NCBI RefSeq assembly: GCF_013131805.1
Contig: NZ_JABJRC010000013.1
Coordinates: forward strand, 44,513-108,512
From: Kribbella sandramycini
Lineage (GTDB): Bacteria; Actinomycetota; Actinomycetes; Propionibacteriales; Kribbellaceae
Direction: 5' to 3'
DNA: 64,000 nt
Made by a program: the position numbers and the translations under genes. The notes under the pieces are model-generated. The model worked only from the letters and a program-made list of their open reading frames with translations. It searched no databases and was not told the origin of the DNA. Shown piece after piece: positions 53,649-61,239 of this stretch; the first letter of the stretch is position 1; each line of letters opens with the position of its first letter.

Positions 53649-54767
53649 ATGAGTGTTCTATCGCATCCGGTCGGCCTGCCGGCCGGTACCGGATCCGCCC
53701 CGATCAGCGCTGTCCGCACCCGGGTGGTCAGTGCGCCGTACCGGCGTCCGTTCCGGATCAGCAGCGGCGTCAGCAAGGACCTGATCAGCCTGGTCGTGGA
53801 GGTGCACACGGCGGACGGCGTGGTCGGGATCGGGGAGACGTCGCCGATGACGGCGTACACCGGGGAGACGCTGGCAGGCGTCACCGCAGCCATCGAGGAG
53901 CACCTCGCACCGGCCCTGATCGGCCGGGATCCGCTCGACCGGGCCGGCGCCCACCTGGTGATGGACGCCGTTCTGCGCGGGCAGTCCGTGGCCAAGAGCG
54001 GTCTCGACATCGCACTGCACGACCTGGCCGGCCGGCTGAGCGGCTGGCCGGTACATGCGCTGCTCGGCGGCAGCATTCGGGACCGTGTGCAGACCACGTG
54101 GGTAGTAGGGCTCGGTACGCTCGACGAGATGGCCGCGGAGGCGGCGGAGTACGCAGCGCGCGGTTTTCGGCACATCAAGGTCAAGGGCGGGCATGACCCG
54201 GCTCAGGACCTGGAGCTGATCCGTGCGGTTCGTTCCGCGCTGCCTGCGGATGCTGAGCTCTGTCTGGACGCCAACGAGGGGTACGACGCGACTGTCGCAC
54301 TGCCGTACCTGGCGAAGATGAGTGCGGCCGGTATGACGCTGCTGGAGCAGCCGCTACCGCGCTGGGACCTGGCGGGCATGGTCCGGCTGCGGGAGCGGCT
54401 CGACGTCCGGCTGATGGCCGACGAGAGCATGCACTCACTGCACGACGCGCTGGAGATCGTACGGCGCGGTGCGGCCGACGTACTGAACATCAAGATCCTC
54501 AAGGTCGGTGGGCTGCACAGGGCGTTGCAGATCGCCCATGTGGCTGAGGCGGCTGGTCTGGCGGTCAAAATCGGGTCTATGCCTGAGCTGGGGGTCGCGA
54601 CGCTCGCGGCCGTGCATCTGGCGGCCGCCGTACCCGGTGCGACCGTTGCGGCCGACCTGGTCGGTCCGTTGATGGTTCTGGCGGACCCGTTGGCCCCCAC
54701 TGTGTTTGCCGACTGCAACGGCTGGATCGACGTACCCACCCGACCTGGCCTCGGCCACGACGTCTGA
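53649..54767 (+). CDS. Enolase-superfamily enzyme (muconate lactonizing/dipeptide epimerase subgroup)
   Basis: 372 residues. Catalytic lysines are in HIKVKGG (about 176-182; K-x-K) and NIKILKVGG (about 279-287), and metal ligands are Asp in CLDANEG (about 206), Glu in LLEQPL (about 231) and Asp in MADESMH (about 256). This pattern is the MLE subgroup, which includes cycloisomerases, dipeptide epimerases and o-succinylbenzoate synthases; the exact reaction is unclear. AAGGAG precedes the ATG. Followed by an aldolase gene 8 bases downstream. Confidence 0.88.
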   Translation: MSVLSHPVGLPAGTGSAPISAVRTRVVSAPYRRPFRISSGVSKDLISLVVEVHTADGVVGIGETSPMTAYTGETLAGVTAAIEEHLAPALIGRDPLDRAGAHLVMDAVLRGQSVAKSGLDIALHDLAGRLSGWPVHALLGGSIRDRVQTTWVVGLGTLDEMAAEAAEYAARGFRHIKVKGGHDPAQDLELIRAVRSALPADAELCLDANEGYDATVALPYLAKMSAAGMTLLEQPLPRWDLAGMVRLRERLDVRLMADESMHSLHDALEIVRRGAADVLNIKILKVGGLHRALQIAHVAEAAGLAVKIGSMPELGVATLAAVHLAAAVPGATVAADLVGPLMVLADPLAPTVFADCNGWIDVPTRPGLGHDV

Positions 54768-54775
54768 GAGGTCAC

Positions 54776-55723
54776 ATGCATCCCCTCGTCTCCCAACTGC
54801 GCGGCTCGGTGCTCCCAGCCGTCTTCACCCCGATGGACTCCGCCGGCGTGGTCGCGTACGACGCACTGACGGCGTACGCCGGGGCTATCGCCGCCCAGGA
54901 CGTTGGTGGGATCGCCGTCTGGGCGCACACCGGTCGTGGGCTCTATCTGTCGGCCGCAGACCGGTCGAAGGTGCTGGAGACGTGGCGTGCGGCGACGGAC
55001 CGGCCGATTGTTGCCGGTGTCGGCGTACCGCGGTCGGCGTCCGTCGATGGCCTGGGTGAGGCGATCGATCTGACTGTGGCGATGGCGCTGCAGGCTGCTG
55101 ACGGCGGTGCGGACGCGGTGATGGTCTATCCGCTGGCAGCGCTGGGAGAACTGCCGGATGGGCACGCAAAGGCGGTAGAGCTCCACGAACGGGTCGCTGC
55201 GGAGAGTGGGCTGCCGTTGGTCGGGTTCTACTTGCACGGCGAGGCTGGTGGATACCCGTACTCGCCGGAGCTGATCCGGGACCTGCTGAGCCTGGATGCG
55301 ATGCTCGGAGTCAAGACTGCGACGCTGGACCGGGCTATCGGGTGTCAGGACGCCATCTGGGCCGGGCGGGACAGCGGGAAGCTGCTGATCACCGGTGAGG
55401 ACCGGATGTACGGTCCGTCGTTCATGTGGGGTGCTGACACGGCTCTGGTCGGGATCGCGGCTGCGCAGGTTGAGCTGTCGGTCGCCGTCCTGCGGGCTTG
55501 GTCTGCTGGCGATGCTGCCCAGTTCGTCGCCGCATCGGACCGGCTGGATCGCTTCGCCGCGGTGACGTTCTACGCGCCGATCGAGGGCTATGTGCAGCGG
55601 ATGATCTGGGCCGCGGTGTGGGAGGGGCTGATCCCGGAGGAGGCGGCGTACGACCCGTACGGGCCGGCGTTACCCGCGGAACGTGACGCGGTCATCCGCT
55701 GCCTCGAGGAGCTCCACCAGTAG
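54776..55723 (+). CDS. Dihydrodipicolinate synthase-family aldolase
   Basis: 315-residue (beta/alpha)8 class I aldolase. The Schiff-base Lys is in LGVKTATLDRA (about 179), and the family's GFYLHGEAG (about 154-162) replaces the usual Y-N-x-P segment, so substrate handling differs from DapA. Members cleave or condense 2-keto acids. It is downstream of an enolase-superfamily enzyme in an operon, so it probably processes the product, for example a 2-keto-3-deoxy acid. The starting compound is unknown. Confidence 0.88.
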   Translation: MHPLVSQLRGSVLPAVFTPMDSAGVVAYDALTAYAGAIAAQDVGGIAVWAHTGRGLYLSAADRSKVLETWRAATDRPIVAGVGVPRSASVDGLGEAIDLTVAMALQAADGGADAVMVYPLAALGELPDGHAKAVELHERVAAESGLPLVGFYLHGEAGGYPYSPELIRDLLSLDAMLGVKTATLDRAIGCQDAIWAGRDSGKLLITGEDRMYGPSFMWGADTALVGIAAAQVELSVAVLRAWSAGDAAQFVAASDRLDRFAAVTFYAPIEGYVQRMIWAAVWEGLIPEEAAYDPYGPALPAERDAVIRCLEELHQ

Positions 55724-55834
55724 CTCCTCGAGGGCGGAAAAGTGGAGGAAGCGCAGCCAGTGCGGTGGCGCGCTCCCTCCGTCGCTCCACCACACCTCGT
55801 CCTCGGCCGACCGCCGCCCAGCAGGTGGCAGCTA

Positions 55835-55852
55835 TTATGGTCTTGACCGAAA
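55835..55852. promoter_or_regulatory. Operator-like site TTATGGTCTTGACCGAAA upstream of regulator
   Basis: Shares 16 of 18 bases with the perfect palindrome at 53572-53589, with the inner GGTC-TT-GACC core intact. It lies about 130 bases before the regulator start and 112 bases after the aldolase stop, as expected for autoregulation. Confidence 0.65.
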
Positions 55853-55944
55853 CTAAGAGAGCTGGCGACGATCGTCAAGGGGTTACCCCACTCTGCGTTA
55901 TCGTGCGCGTTGTGGGCCTGGCCGGAAGTCACCTAGGAGTGGCC

Positions 55945-55980
55945 GTGCGGATACACAGTGTTCTGGACGCGGTGCGCTGA
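55945..55980 (+). other. Possible 11-codon leader ORF coupled to the regulator
   Basis: GTG at 55945 has AGGAG 5 bases upstream and encodes M-R-I-H-S-V-L-D-A-V-R followed by TGA whose last base is the A of the regulator's ATG. The regulator itself has no ribosome site, so translation may depend on this short frame. It could instead reflect a frameshift at the N-terminus. Confidence 0.35.
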
Positions 55981-57197
55981 TGGCCGTCGTGGTCGGTGTC
56001 GTCGGTCCGGAGGACGTCGTCCAGCGGGTGATCGCGACCGGCCCCGCGAGCGGCGCGACGCTGCAGCCGCTGGCCTATCGGCATGAGAGCGAGACCGTTG
56101 CCGTCGTCTCGCAGTCCCGCGTCGACGCGTTGCTGTTCACCGGCGTCGTCCCGTACACGATCGCGACCGAGGCCGGCGTCGTCGATCGGCCCGCGATGTA
56201 CGTCTCGTACGACGGCGCGACCTTGCTGCGGGCGCTGGTCGAGCTGCTGCGGCTGGGGCACAACGTCACGCAGTTCTCCATCGACACCCTGCGGCGCAGC
56301 GAAGTGCTGGAGACGCTGATCGAGGCGAAGCTGCCGACCGATCAGATCCAGGTGTTGCCGTACCGGCCGGGGCTCAACTCCGATGACATCGTCGCCTTCC
56401 ATCGCGGCGCCCGCGCCAAGCACGACACCAAGATCGCGATCAGCTGCCTGGGGTCGGCGTTCCACCTGCTCGAGACCGAGATGCCGTCCGTCCGGCTCGT
56501 CCCGTCCCGCTACTCGATCCGCTCGACCCTGCAGGCGCTGGTGCTGACCACCAGCGGCCGGCACATCGGCGACGCCCAGGTCGCCCTCGGCGTCATCGAC
56601 CTCCCCGAACCGGACGACGCCCTAGCCGCCGACCTCACCACCCTCGGCGGCAGCCTTGCCCTCCTCCCCGACGGCCGGCACCTCGTCGTCACCACCCGCG
56701 GCCTCCTCGAACAAGCCACCGAGCAGTTCACCCGGATGCCCCTCCTCGACCACCTCGCCGCCCGCCACAGCACGGCGTACGTCGGCTTCGGAGTCGGCCG
56801 CACCGCCGCCGAAGCCGAAGCCCTCGCCCGCCGCGCCGTCGGCCGCGCCGGCTCCATCGGCGCCGTCGCCGGCGTCGTCTCCATGTCCGACGACATCGAG
56901 ATCGTCATCGAGCCCACCGGCGACCACGCCGCCGTCCCCCGCGGCGCCGAAAGCCTCCCCCTGCTCGCCCGCCGCGTCGGCCTCAACCCCCAAACCCTCT
57001 CCCGCATGCGCGAACTCACCGCCACCCGCCCCGACGGCCTCACCACCCAAGACGTCGCCGACCACCTCGCCGTCCAGCTCCGCACCGCCCGCCGAGTCCT
57101 CAAACGCCTCGAACGCGCCGGCCTCGCCGTCCCCACCGCCACCCAACAACACGGCCGCACCGGCCGCCCACCCACCATCTACGCCCTCAACCTCTAA
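55980..57197 (+). CDS. Transcriptional regulator with C-terminal winged helix
   Basis: 405 residues. The N-terminal part (VVVGVVGPEDVVQRV, about 2-16) reads as a sensor domain with Rossmann-like strands; a middle GGDEF-like/periplasmic-binding pattern is not certain. The C-terminal DNA-binding segment LTTQDVADHLAVQLRTARRV (about 359-378) and V-L-K-R-L-E-R-A-G-L is a winged helix. The family is not well characterised. It lies after the enolase-aldolase operon; operator-like sites upstream of both suggest it controls the locus. Third-position GC is very high in the last third. Confidence 0.8.
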   Translation: MAVVVGVVGPEDVVQRVIATGPASGATLQPLAYRHESETVAVVSQSRVDALLFTGVVPYTIATEAGVVDRPAMYVSYDGATLLRALVELLRLGHNVTQFSIDTLRRSEVLETLIEAKLPTDQIQVLPYRPGLNSDDIVAFHRGARAKHDTKIAISCLGSAFHLLETEMPSVRLVPSRYSIRSTLQALVLTTSGRHIGDAQVALGVIDLPEPDDALAADLTTLGGSLALLPDGRHLVVTTRGLLEQATEQFTRMPLLDHLAARHSTAYVGFGVGRTAAEAEALARRAVGRAGSIGAVAGVVSMSDDIEIVIEPTGDHAAVPRGAESLPLLARRVGLNPQTLSRMRELTATRPDGLTTQDVADHLAVQLRTARRVLKRLERAGLAVPTATQQHGRTGRPPTIYALNL

Positions 57198-57505
57198 TCC
57201 CCGTACGCCGCCGCGCTCCCGCGCGGGTGTTGCGGGCTGTCGCCCGCGTGTTCCCCGCGTGCGCGCCGTGCGCTGCGCTCCCGTCCCGCCCGCTCCCCTC
57301 CCGCCCTGAGTCGTCGTCCCGGGCTGCCGCCCGGGAGCTGCCGGCTACCGCCGGGCTGCTGCGCTGCCGCGCATGATGGGGCTGTGGCGTCGCGAGTCGG
57401 CTCTGGTCGACGCGCTTTCGGGCCTGGTGCGCGGGCCGGATTGCTGGACGACAACGCCCGCACTCGGTGTGGTCGTCGGGGTGCAGACGCGGTAGTCGCG
57501 TCTGG
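57198..57505. other. Gene-free stretch of about 300 bases
   Basis: No supported gene. It is very GC-rich with short hairpins, including 57211-57226 after the regulator stop. A 40-codon open frame at 57373-57495 has no ribosome site or recognisable sequence and was not accepted. Confidence 0.5.
57211..57226. terminator. Short GC hairpin after the regulator gene
   Basis: CCGCGC-TCCC-GCGCGG, a 6-bp stem with a 4-base loop, starts 13 bases after the regulator stop. It is plausible as a terminator, but similar GC hairpins are frequent here. Confidence 0.4.
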
Positions 57506-58080
57506 TTAGCGGATCTCGTTGATCAGAGCGACGGCTTCGTGCATGGCGTACTTGTGCTGCAGTGTGGTGAGGAAGTCGGCTACGGAGACTGGTGGGTTTC
57601 TGCGTCTCTGGGTCAGTTTCAGTACGGCTTCGAGAGCGCTTTCGGGGGAGATGGCGACCGTGTTCGCGGCGAACTCGTTCGGGGGACGACCTCGATGCCT
57701 GGTGGCATCTGCTTCGGTGGGAAGTCCTTGAGGTTGGCCGTGACGATCGCGCCCGCGTGACCTGCTACGGCGGCTGCGACGACGTGTTCGTCGTCCGGAT
57801 CGGGGAGGCCGAAGGTGCCTTCGTAGGGTTGCCAGTTCGGTACTTCGGCGTCGTCGAAGCTGGTGCGCATCTGTTCGATGAGGCGTGCGGCCTGCCGCTC
57901 GGCGTCGAGTTGGAGATAGCCGCGGTCGACGACGAGCTTCTCGATCTCGTGGTAGCGGAGCTCGTCGAGGATGGCGCTGCTCCACAGCGGGCGATAGAGA
58001 TTCTCGACGGCGAGGCTCAGGAGGAAGTCTCGTTGCCGGCTGGGCCAGAGGACGCAGGTATCGAGGAGTGCGGCGAACAC
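57506..58080 (-). pseudogene. Frameshifted PIN-domain toxin
   Basis: A PIN-domain toxin in two frames. The first 137 or so residues (MFAALLDTCVLWPS, then LPDPDDEHVVAAAVAG and VTANLKDFPP) are in one frame and end K-Q-M-P-P-G-I-E-V-V; the expected continuation (PNEFAANTVAISPESALEAV to the end KYAMHEAVALINEIR) is in the next frame. The break falls at five G's on the plus strand (57681-57685); one more G would restore a protein of about 191 residues. All PIN acids precede the break. Possible real mutation, phase-variable tract or sequencing error. It forms a pair with the HTH gene 13 bases upstream. Confidence 0.8.
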
Positions 58081-58093
58081 TCGTCGATAACTC

Positions 58094-58627
58094 TCAGTTG
58101 CCGGTGGAGTTGCGCCGTTGCTCGGCGAGTTGTTTCCGGATTCGCTTCAGGCGTTCGTTCAGCAGTGCGGGGTCGGTGTTCTCGTCGATGTCGACCGAGG
58201 TGTCGGCGATGGCCTGGTACTGCCGTTGCCGGCGGGTTTCGCGGTAGGCGAGGAGGTCGGCGAGCAGGATTTTGCGTCGATTGCCGATGCGTTCGCAGCG
58301 CAGCTCACCGGCGTCGATCAGCCGAACTACCGTTGGCCGGCTGACACCCAGGAGGTCTGCGGCCTGCTGGGTCGTCACCTTGGGCATGGTCGGTGAGATC
58401 GTGACGGCTTTGCCCGCGGTGAGCGCGGCGACAGCCTGGACGAGGACCTTGTGCAGTGACTCCGGGAGCTCGATCTGCTCGCCCTCGTCAGCGCCGACCA
58501 GTAGGTAGCGGGAGCGCAGTGAGTCGCCGCTCTTGCGGTGGTGTGCGTCGAGGAAACTCGCGACCGAGGCCAGTTGCTCGTGCTCGTCCGGCAGATACGT
58601 CTGCGATTCGAGTAGTTCAGCAGTCAT
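58094..58627 (-). CDS. HTH (excisionase-like) antitoxin
   Basis: 177 residues with a helix-turn-helix VTTQQAADLLGVSRPTVVRL (about 93-112) followed by the winged I-D-A-G-E-L-x-C-E-R-I-G-N-R-R-K, as in excisionase/MerR-type proteins. Paired with the PIN gene 13 bases downstream; HTH-PIN pairs of this type form toxin-antitoxin modules in actinobacteria. ATG at 58627 has GGGAG at 5 bases. A LexA-like SOS box is 20 bases upstream. Confidence 0.87.
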   Translation of the reverse strand: MTAELLESQTYLPDEHEQLASVASFLDAHHRKSGDSLRSRYLLVGADEGEQIELPESLHKVLVQAVAALTAGKAVTISPTMPKVTTQQAADLLGVSRPTVVRLIDAGELRCERIGNRRKILLADLLAYRETRRQRQYQAIADTSVDIDENTDPALLNERLKRIRKQLAEQRRNSTGN

Positions 58628-58646
58628 TGCGCTCCCAATGAATGTT

Positions 58647-58662
58647 CCGAACATGCGTTCGT
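58647..58662. promoter_or_regulatory. SOS-box-like site CCGAACATGCGTTCGT
   Basis: Matches the mycobacterial/actinobacterial LexA consensus TCGAAC-N4-GTTCGA at all but the two outermost bases. It is 20-35 bases upstream of the antitoxin start and overlaps a second palindrome, ATGTTC-C-GAACAT (58642-58654), which might be the antitoxin's own site. Suggests DNA-damage control of the toxin-antitoxin pair. Confidence 0.6.
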
Positions 58663-58685
58663 AACGTTCGAATATGGTTGCACAA

Positions 58686-59654
58686 CTACGGGTGGACCGG
58701 CAAGGAGGTGGGGCGGGGGGTGTGGTGGAGGCGGAGGGTGGTTACGCGGTTGGCGGTTAGGTGGAGGGCCCAGAGGACGGCGGGTGGGCAGTGGTGTGGG
58801 TCTTCGGGTGGGTTGATGAGGTTGGCTTCCCAGAGGACTGTGGTGTGGCTGGCTACTACTGAGGTGAGTTGGTGGCGGACGCCGGCGGTGAGGTCGCGGT
58901 CCATGGCGGCGACCATGTCGTGGTAGCCGATGGTGTGGCGGCCGGTGGACCAGAAGGTTTCTACGGTGGGGCGCCAGGAGTTGGCGAGGACGGCGGCGAG
59001 TTGGCCGGTGTAGGGGGCTTCGAGGATGGCGAGGGCTTCTTCGCGGTGCTGGGCGGTGAGGGCGGCGATGCTGTCGTGGGGCTGGACGGCGGTGGCGAGG
59101 AGGGCTTCGGCGAGTTTCTTGCGGGCCTGGTTCAGGCGGCTGCGGATGGTGCCGACGGGGACACCGCAGAGGGTGGCGATGTCGTCGTAGGCCGTTACTT
59201 CGGTGAAGTAGCGCAGCATGACCGGGAGCTGGAGGGTGGGGGTGAGGTGGCCGATCGCGGTCCAGATCCAGTCGCGGTTGGCGTTGGCGTCGATCAGCTG
59301 GGCCGGGTCGGGGGCGGCGGGGAGGAAGACGCCGGGGTCGCTGACCGGGATCGCGGGCCGGCGTCGTAGTTGCATCCGGCAAACGTTGCGGACCAGCATG
59401 CGGAGCCAGGGGCCGACGGCGGCCGGGTCGCGGAGGGCGCCGATCTGGCGCAGCGCGATCAGGGCGGCTTCTTGGACGGCGTCCTCGGCGGCGGGCCGGT
59501 GGCCGTGGAAGGCGACGGCGACGGCGCGCATCGGGGCCTGGTGACGGCTGAGGAGGAGGCCGAGTTGCTCCACTTCGCCCAGTTGGGCGGCCCGGACCAG
59601 CTCGGCGTCGGTTGCCCGCTCGGACGCCGGATCGAGCGGGGGAGGGCTGGTCAC
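58686..59654 (-). CDS. ECF RNA polymerase sigma factor with C-terminal extension
   Basis: 322 residues. Region 2 contains HRPAAEDAVQEAALIALRQI (about 46-65), and region 4 (about 135-170) reads DDIATLCGVPVGTIRSRLNQARKKLAEAL. A C-terminal domain of about 140 residues follows, resembling the SnoaL/NTF2-like extension of ECF41-like sigma factors; these often work without an anti-sigma factor and may sense ligands. GTG at 59654 opens the family N-terminus. Divergent from a GNAT gene 77 bases away, a likely target. Confidence 0.85.
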   Translation of the reverse strand: MTSPPPLDPASERATDAELVRAAQLGEVEQLGLLLSRHQAPMRAVAVAFHGHRPAAEDAVQEAALIALRQIGALRDPAAVGPWLRMLVRNVCRMQLRRRPAIPVSDPGVFLPAAPDPAQLIDANANRDWIWTAIGHLTPTLQLPVMLRYFTEVTAYDDIATLCGVPVGTIRSRLNQARKKLAEALLATAVQPHDSIAALTAQHREEALAILEAPYTGQLAAVLANSWRPTVETFWSTGRHTIGYHDMVAAMDRDLTAGVRHQLTSVVASHTTVLWEANLINPPEDPHHCPPAVLWALHLTANRVTTLRLHHTPRPTSLPVHP

Positions 59655-59730
59655 GGGGCCAAAGTACCGGTCGCGAAAAAGAATCCTCAAGGCGATCGAA
59701 CTCGGGCCGGGGCGCCCGCATCTTGTCCGT

Positions 59731-60558
59731 ATGACCTCTGACATCGATCGAACCCGCCTGACGCAGCTGGCCGAGCAAAGTGAAGCCGAATTCATGTTCC
59801 AGTACGAGAGTGGGATGCCGGCTGCTGCCGCGGCGGCGCTCGGCGTCAACACGCACCGGCTCGAGGACGGCGTCGTACTGTCGATGCGCCACGATCCGAC
59901 CGGCTACTGGAGCAAAGCGCTCGGCTTCAGCGTGGTCACCGAGGAGTTGGTCGGGGAGATTCTCGACATCTATCGCGCCGAGCAGGCGCCGGTGGCGGTG
60001 CTGCAGTTCGCGCCGGATCTCCTCCCGGACGACTGGGCGGAGATCGCCGCGAAACACGGTCTGACCGAGGGCGGCAAGATCGCCAAGCTCCTGTCGCCGC
60101 TCGACGAGATCGAGCCGGCGGCCGGCACGACCGATCTCCGGGTCGGGCCGGTCGAGCCGCGGGACGCCGACGCCTGGGGCCGGCTCGTCGTCGAAACTTT
60201 CGGGATGCCCGTCGACGGCGGTCTGGCCGCGATGCTGGGCGCGACCGTGACGCACCCGGGCTTCCGGGCCTTCGCCGCGTGGGACGGCGACCAACTGGTG
60301 GCCGGCGGCAACCTCTATCTGCACGAGTCGGTCGGTGTGGTGAACGCCGGCGCCACCGCGCCGACCCATCGCAATCGGGGTGCGCAGTCGGCGATCATCG
60401 CCGCCCGGCTCGACGCCGCCCGGGACGCCGGGTGCCGCTGGGTGGTCGCCGAGGCGGGGCAGCCGGCGCCGGGGGAGTCGAACCCGTCGCTCAACAACCT
60501 CGTCCGCGCCGGTCTGCAACCGCTCTACGCGCGCGCCAACTGGATCTGGCGCCCCTGA
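59731..60558 (+). CDS. GNAT-family N-acetyltransferase
   Basis: 275 residues. N-terminal half is unusual, with a conserved helical part, and the GNAT domain is in the C-terminal half; the loop is THRNRGAQSAIIAARLDAA (about 212-230), where the usual R-x-x-G-x-G/A is R-N-R-G-A-Q. The C-terminus L-V-R-A-G-L-Q-P-L-Y-A-R is typical. Divergent from the ECF sigma gene. A strong terminator follows the stop. Substrate unknown. Confidence 0.85.
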   Translation: MTSDIDRTRLTQLAEQSEAEFMFQYESGMPAAAAAALGVNTHRLEDGVVLSMRHDPTGYWSKALGFSVVTEELVGEILDIYRAEQAPVAVLQFAPDLLPDDWAEIAAKHGLTEGGKIAKLLSPLDEIEPAAGTTDLRVGPVEPRDADAWGRLVVETFGMPVDGGLAAMLGATVTHPGFRAFAAWDGDQLVAGGNLYLHESVGVVNAGATAPTHRNRGAQSAIIAARLDAARDAGCRWVVAEAGQPAPGESNPSLNNLVRAGLQPLYARANWIWRP

Positions 60559-60560
60559 GC

Positions 60561-60585
60561 AAGGCACTTCGAAGTGCCTTCTTTT
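60561..60585 (+). terminator. Intrinsic terminator after the GNAT gene
   Basis: AAGGCACT-TCGA-AGTGCCTT is a perfect 8-bp stem and tetraloop directly followed by CTTTT. It starts 3 bases after the GNAT stop and is the clearest intrinsic terminator in the window. Confidence 0.87.
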
Positions 60586-60605
60586 GCTGGGCCCCCGGGG
60601 TTCAT

Positions 60606-60656
60606 AGCTTGGGTGCCATGCGCAACCGACCGAGAAGACGAGGCAACCTTGCATGA
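60606..60656 (+). other. Possible leaderless upstream ORF before the nitroreductase gene
   Basis: TAGCTT (60606-60611) could be a -10 hexamer with transcription starting at ATG 60618, seven bases later. That ATG encodes M-R-N-R-P-R-R-R-G-N-L-A and stops at TGA 60654-60656, overlapping the TTG start of the nitroreductase gene. A coupled leader frame is possible. Confidence 0.3.
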
Positions 60657-61239
60657 CCCATGGGCTTTCGACGGCTGGACGCCGGACGAGCCGTATCACC
60701 CGCTTCCGGGCGAGCCCGTCCCGTACCAGCGGCACCATGCCGAGTCGCTGAGCCGGGCCGCGCAGTTCCGGGATCGGGCCGAGCAACGGCGTGCGGTCGG
60801 CCGGATGGCGGACGAGCCGGTGCCGGAGCAGGTGCTGCTCGACGCGATTGCCGCCGCGGCGACCGCGCCGACCGGGACGGCGCTGCCGTGGACGTTCGCG
60901 ATCGTGACGGACCCCGGAGTACGGCGGGAGATCGCGGAGCGGGCCGAGGTCCACGGGGCTCCGCTGGTCGAAGCGCCGTACCTCCTGGTCGTCTTCCAGC
61001 GGCGCTACTTCGCCGACGAATCGGTCGGGATCGCGGTCGGCCTGTTGATGGCGGCCCTGTACGACGCCGGACTGGGCGCGGTCGTGCACCCGGTCTCGGT
61101 GATGACGACGCTCCTCGCCCGAATGCTCGGCCGGCCAACCAGCGAGGAGGCCTTCGCCGTCCTCTCGGTCGGATACCCCAAAGCCGAGACCAGAAAGGCC
61201 GACCTCGTCCCCCTGGACGAAATCCTGGTCCGGATCTAG
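60649..61239 (+). CDS. Nitroreductase-family protein (compact form)
   Basis: 196 residues from TTG at 60649; an ATG four bases further on is in another frame. The N-terminus HDPWAFDGWTPDEPYHPLP matches a known actinobacterial subgroup. FMN-binding Arg residues are expected in RRAVGR (about 45-50), and T-A-P-T-G-T-A-L-P-W-T-F and ESVGIAVGLLMAALYDAGLG follow. The segment between (about 80-110) is shorter than I recall for the subgroup, missing a lid insert, which may be natural. Its stop overlaps the opposite gene's stop (CTAG). Confidence 0.78.
   Translation: MHDPWAFDGWTPDEPYHPLPGEPVPYQRHHAESLSRAAQFRDRAEQRRAVGRMADEPVPEQVLLDAIAAAATAPTGTALPWTFAIVTDPGVRREIAERAEVHGAPLVEAPYLLVVFQRRYFADESVGIAVGLLMAALYDAGLGAVVHPVSVMTTLLARMLGRPTSEEAFAVLSVGYPKAETRKADLVPLDEILVRI

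Noticed and set aside
57373..57495. 40-codon plus-strand open frame before the PIN gene
   Set aside because: No ribosome site, no recognisable sequence and no conserved neighbour; too weak to call.
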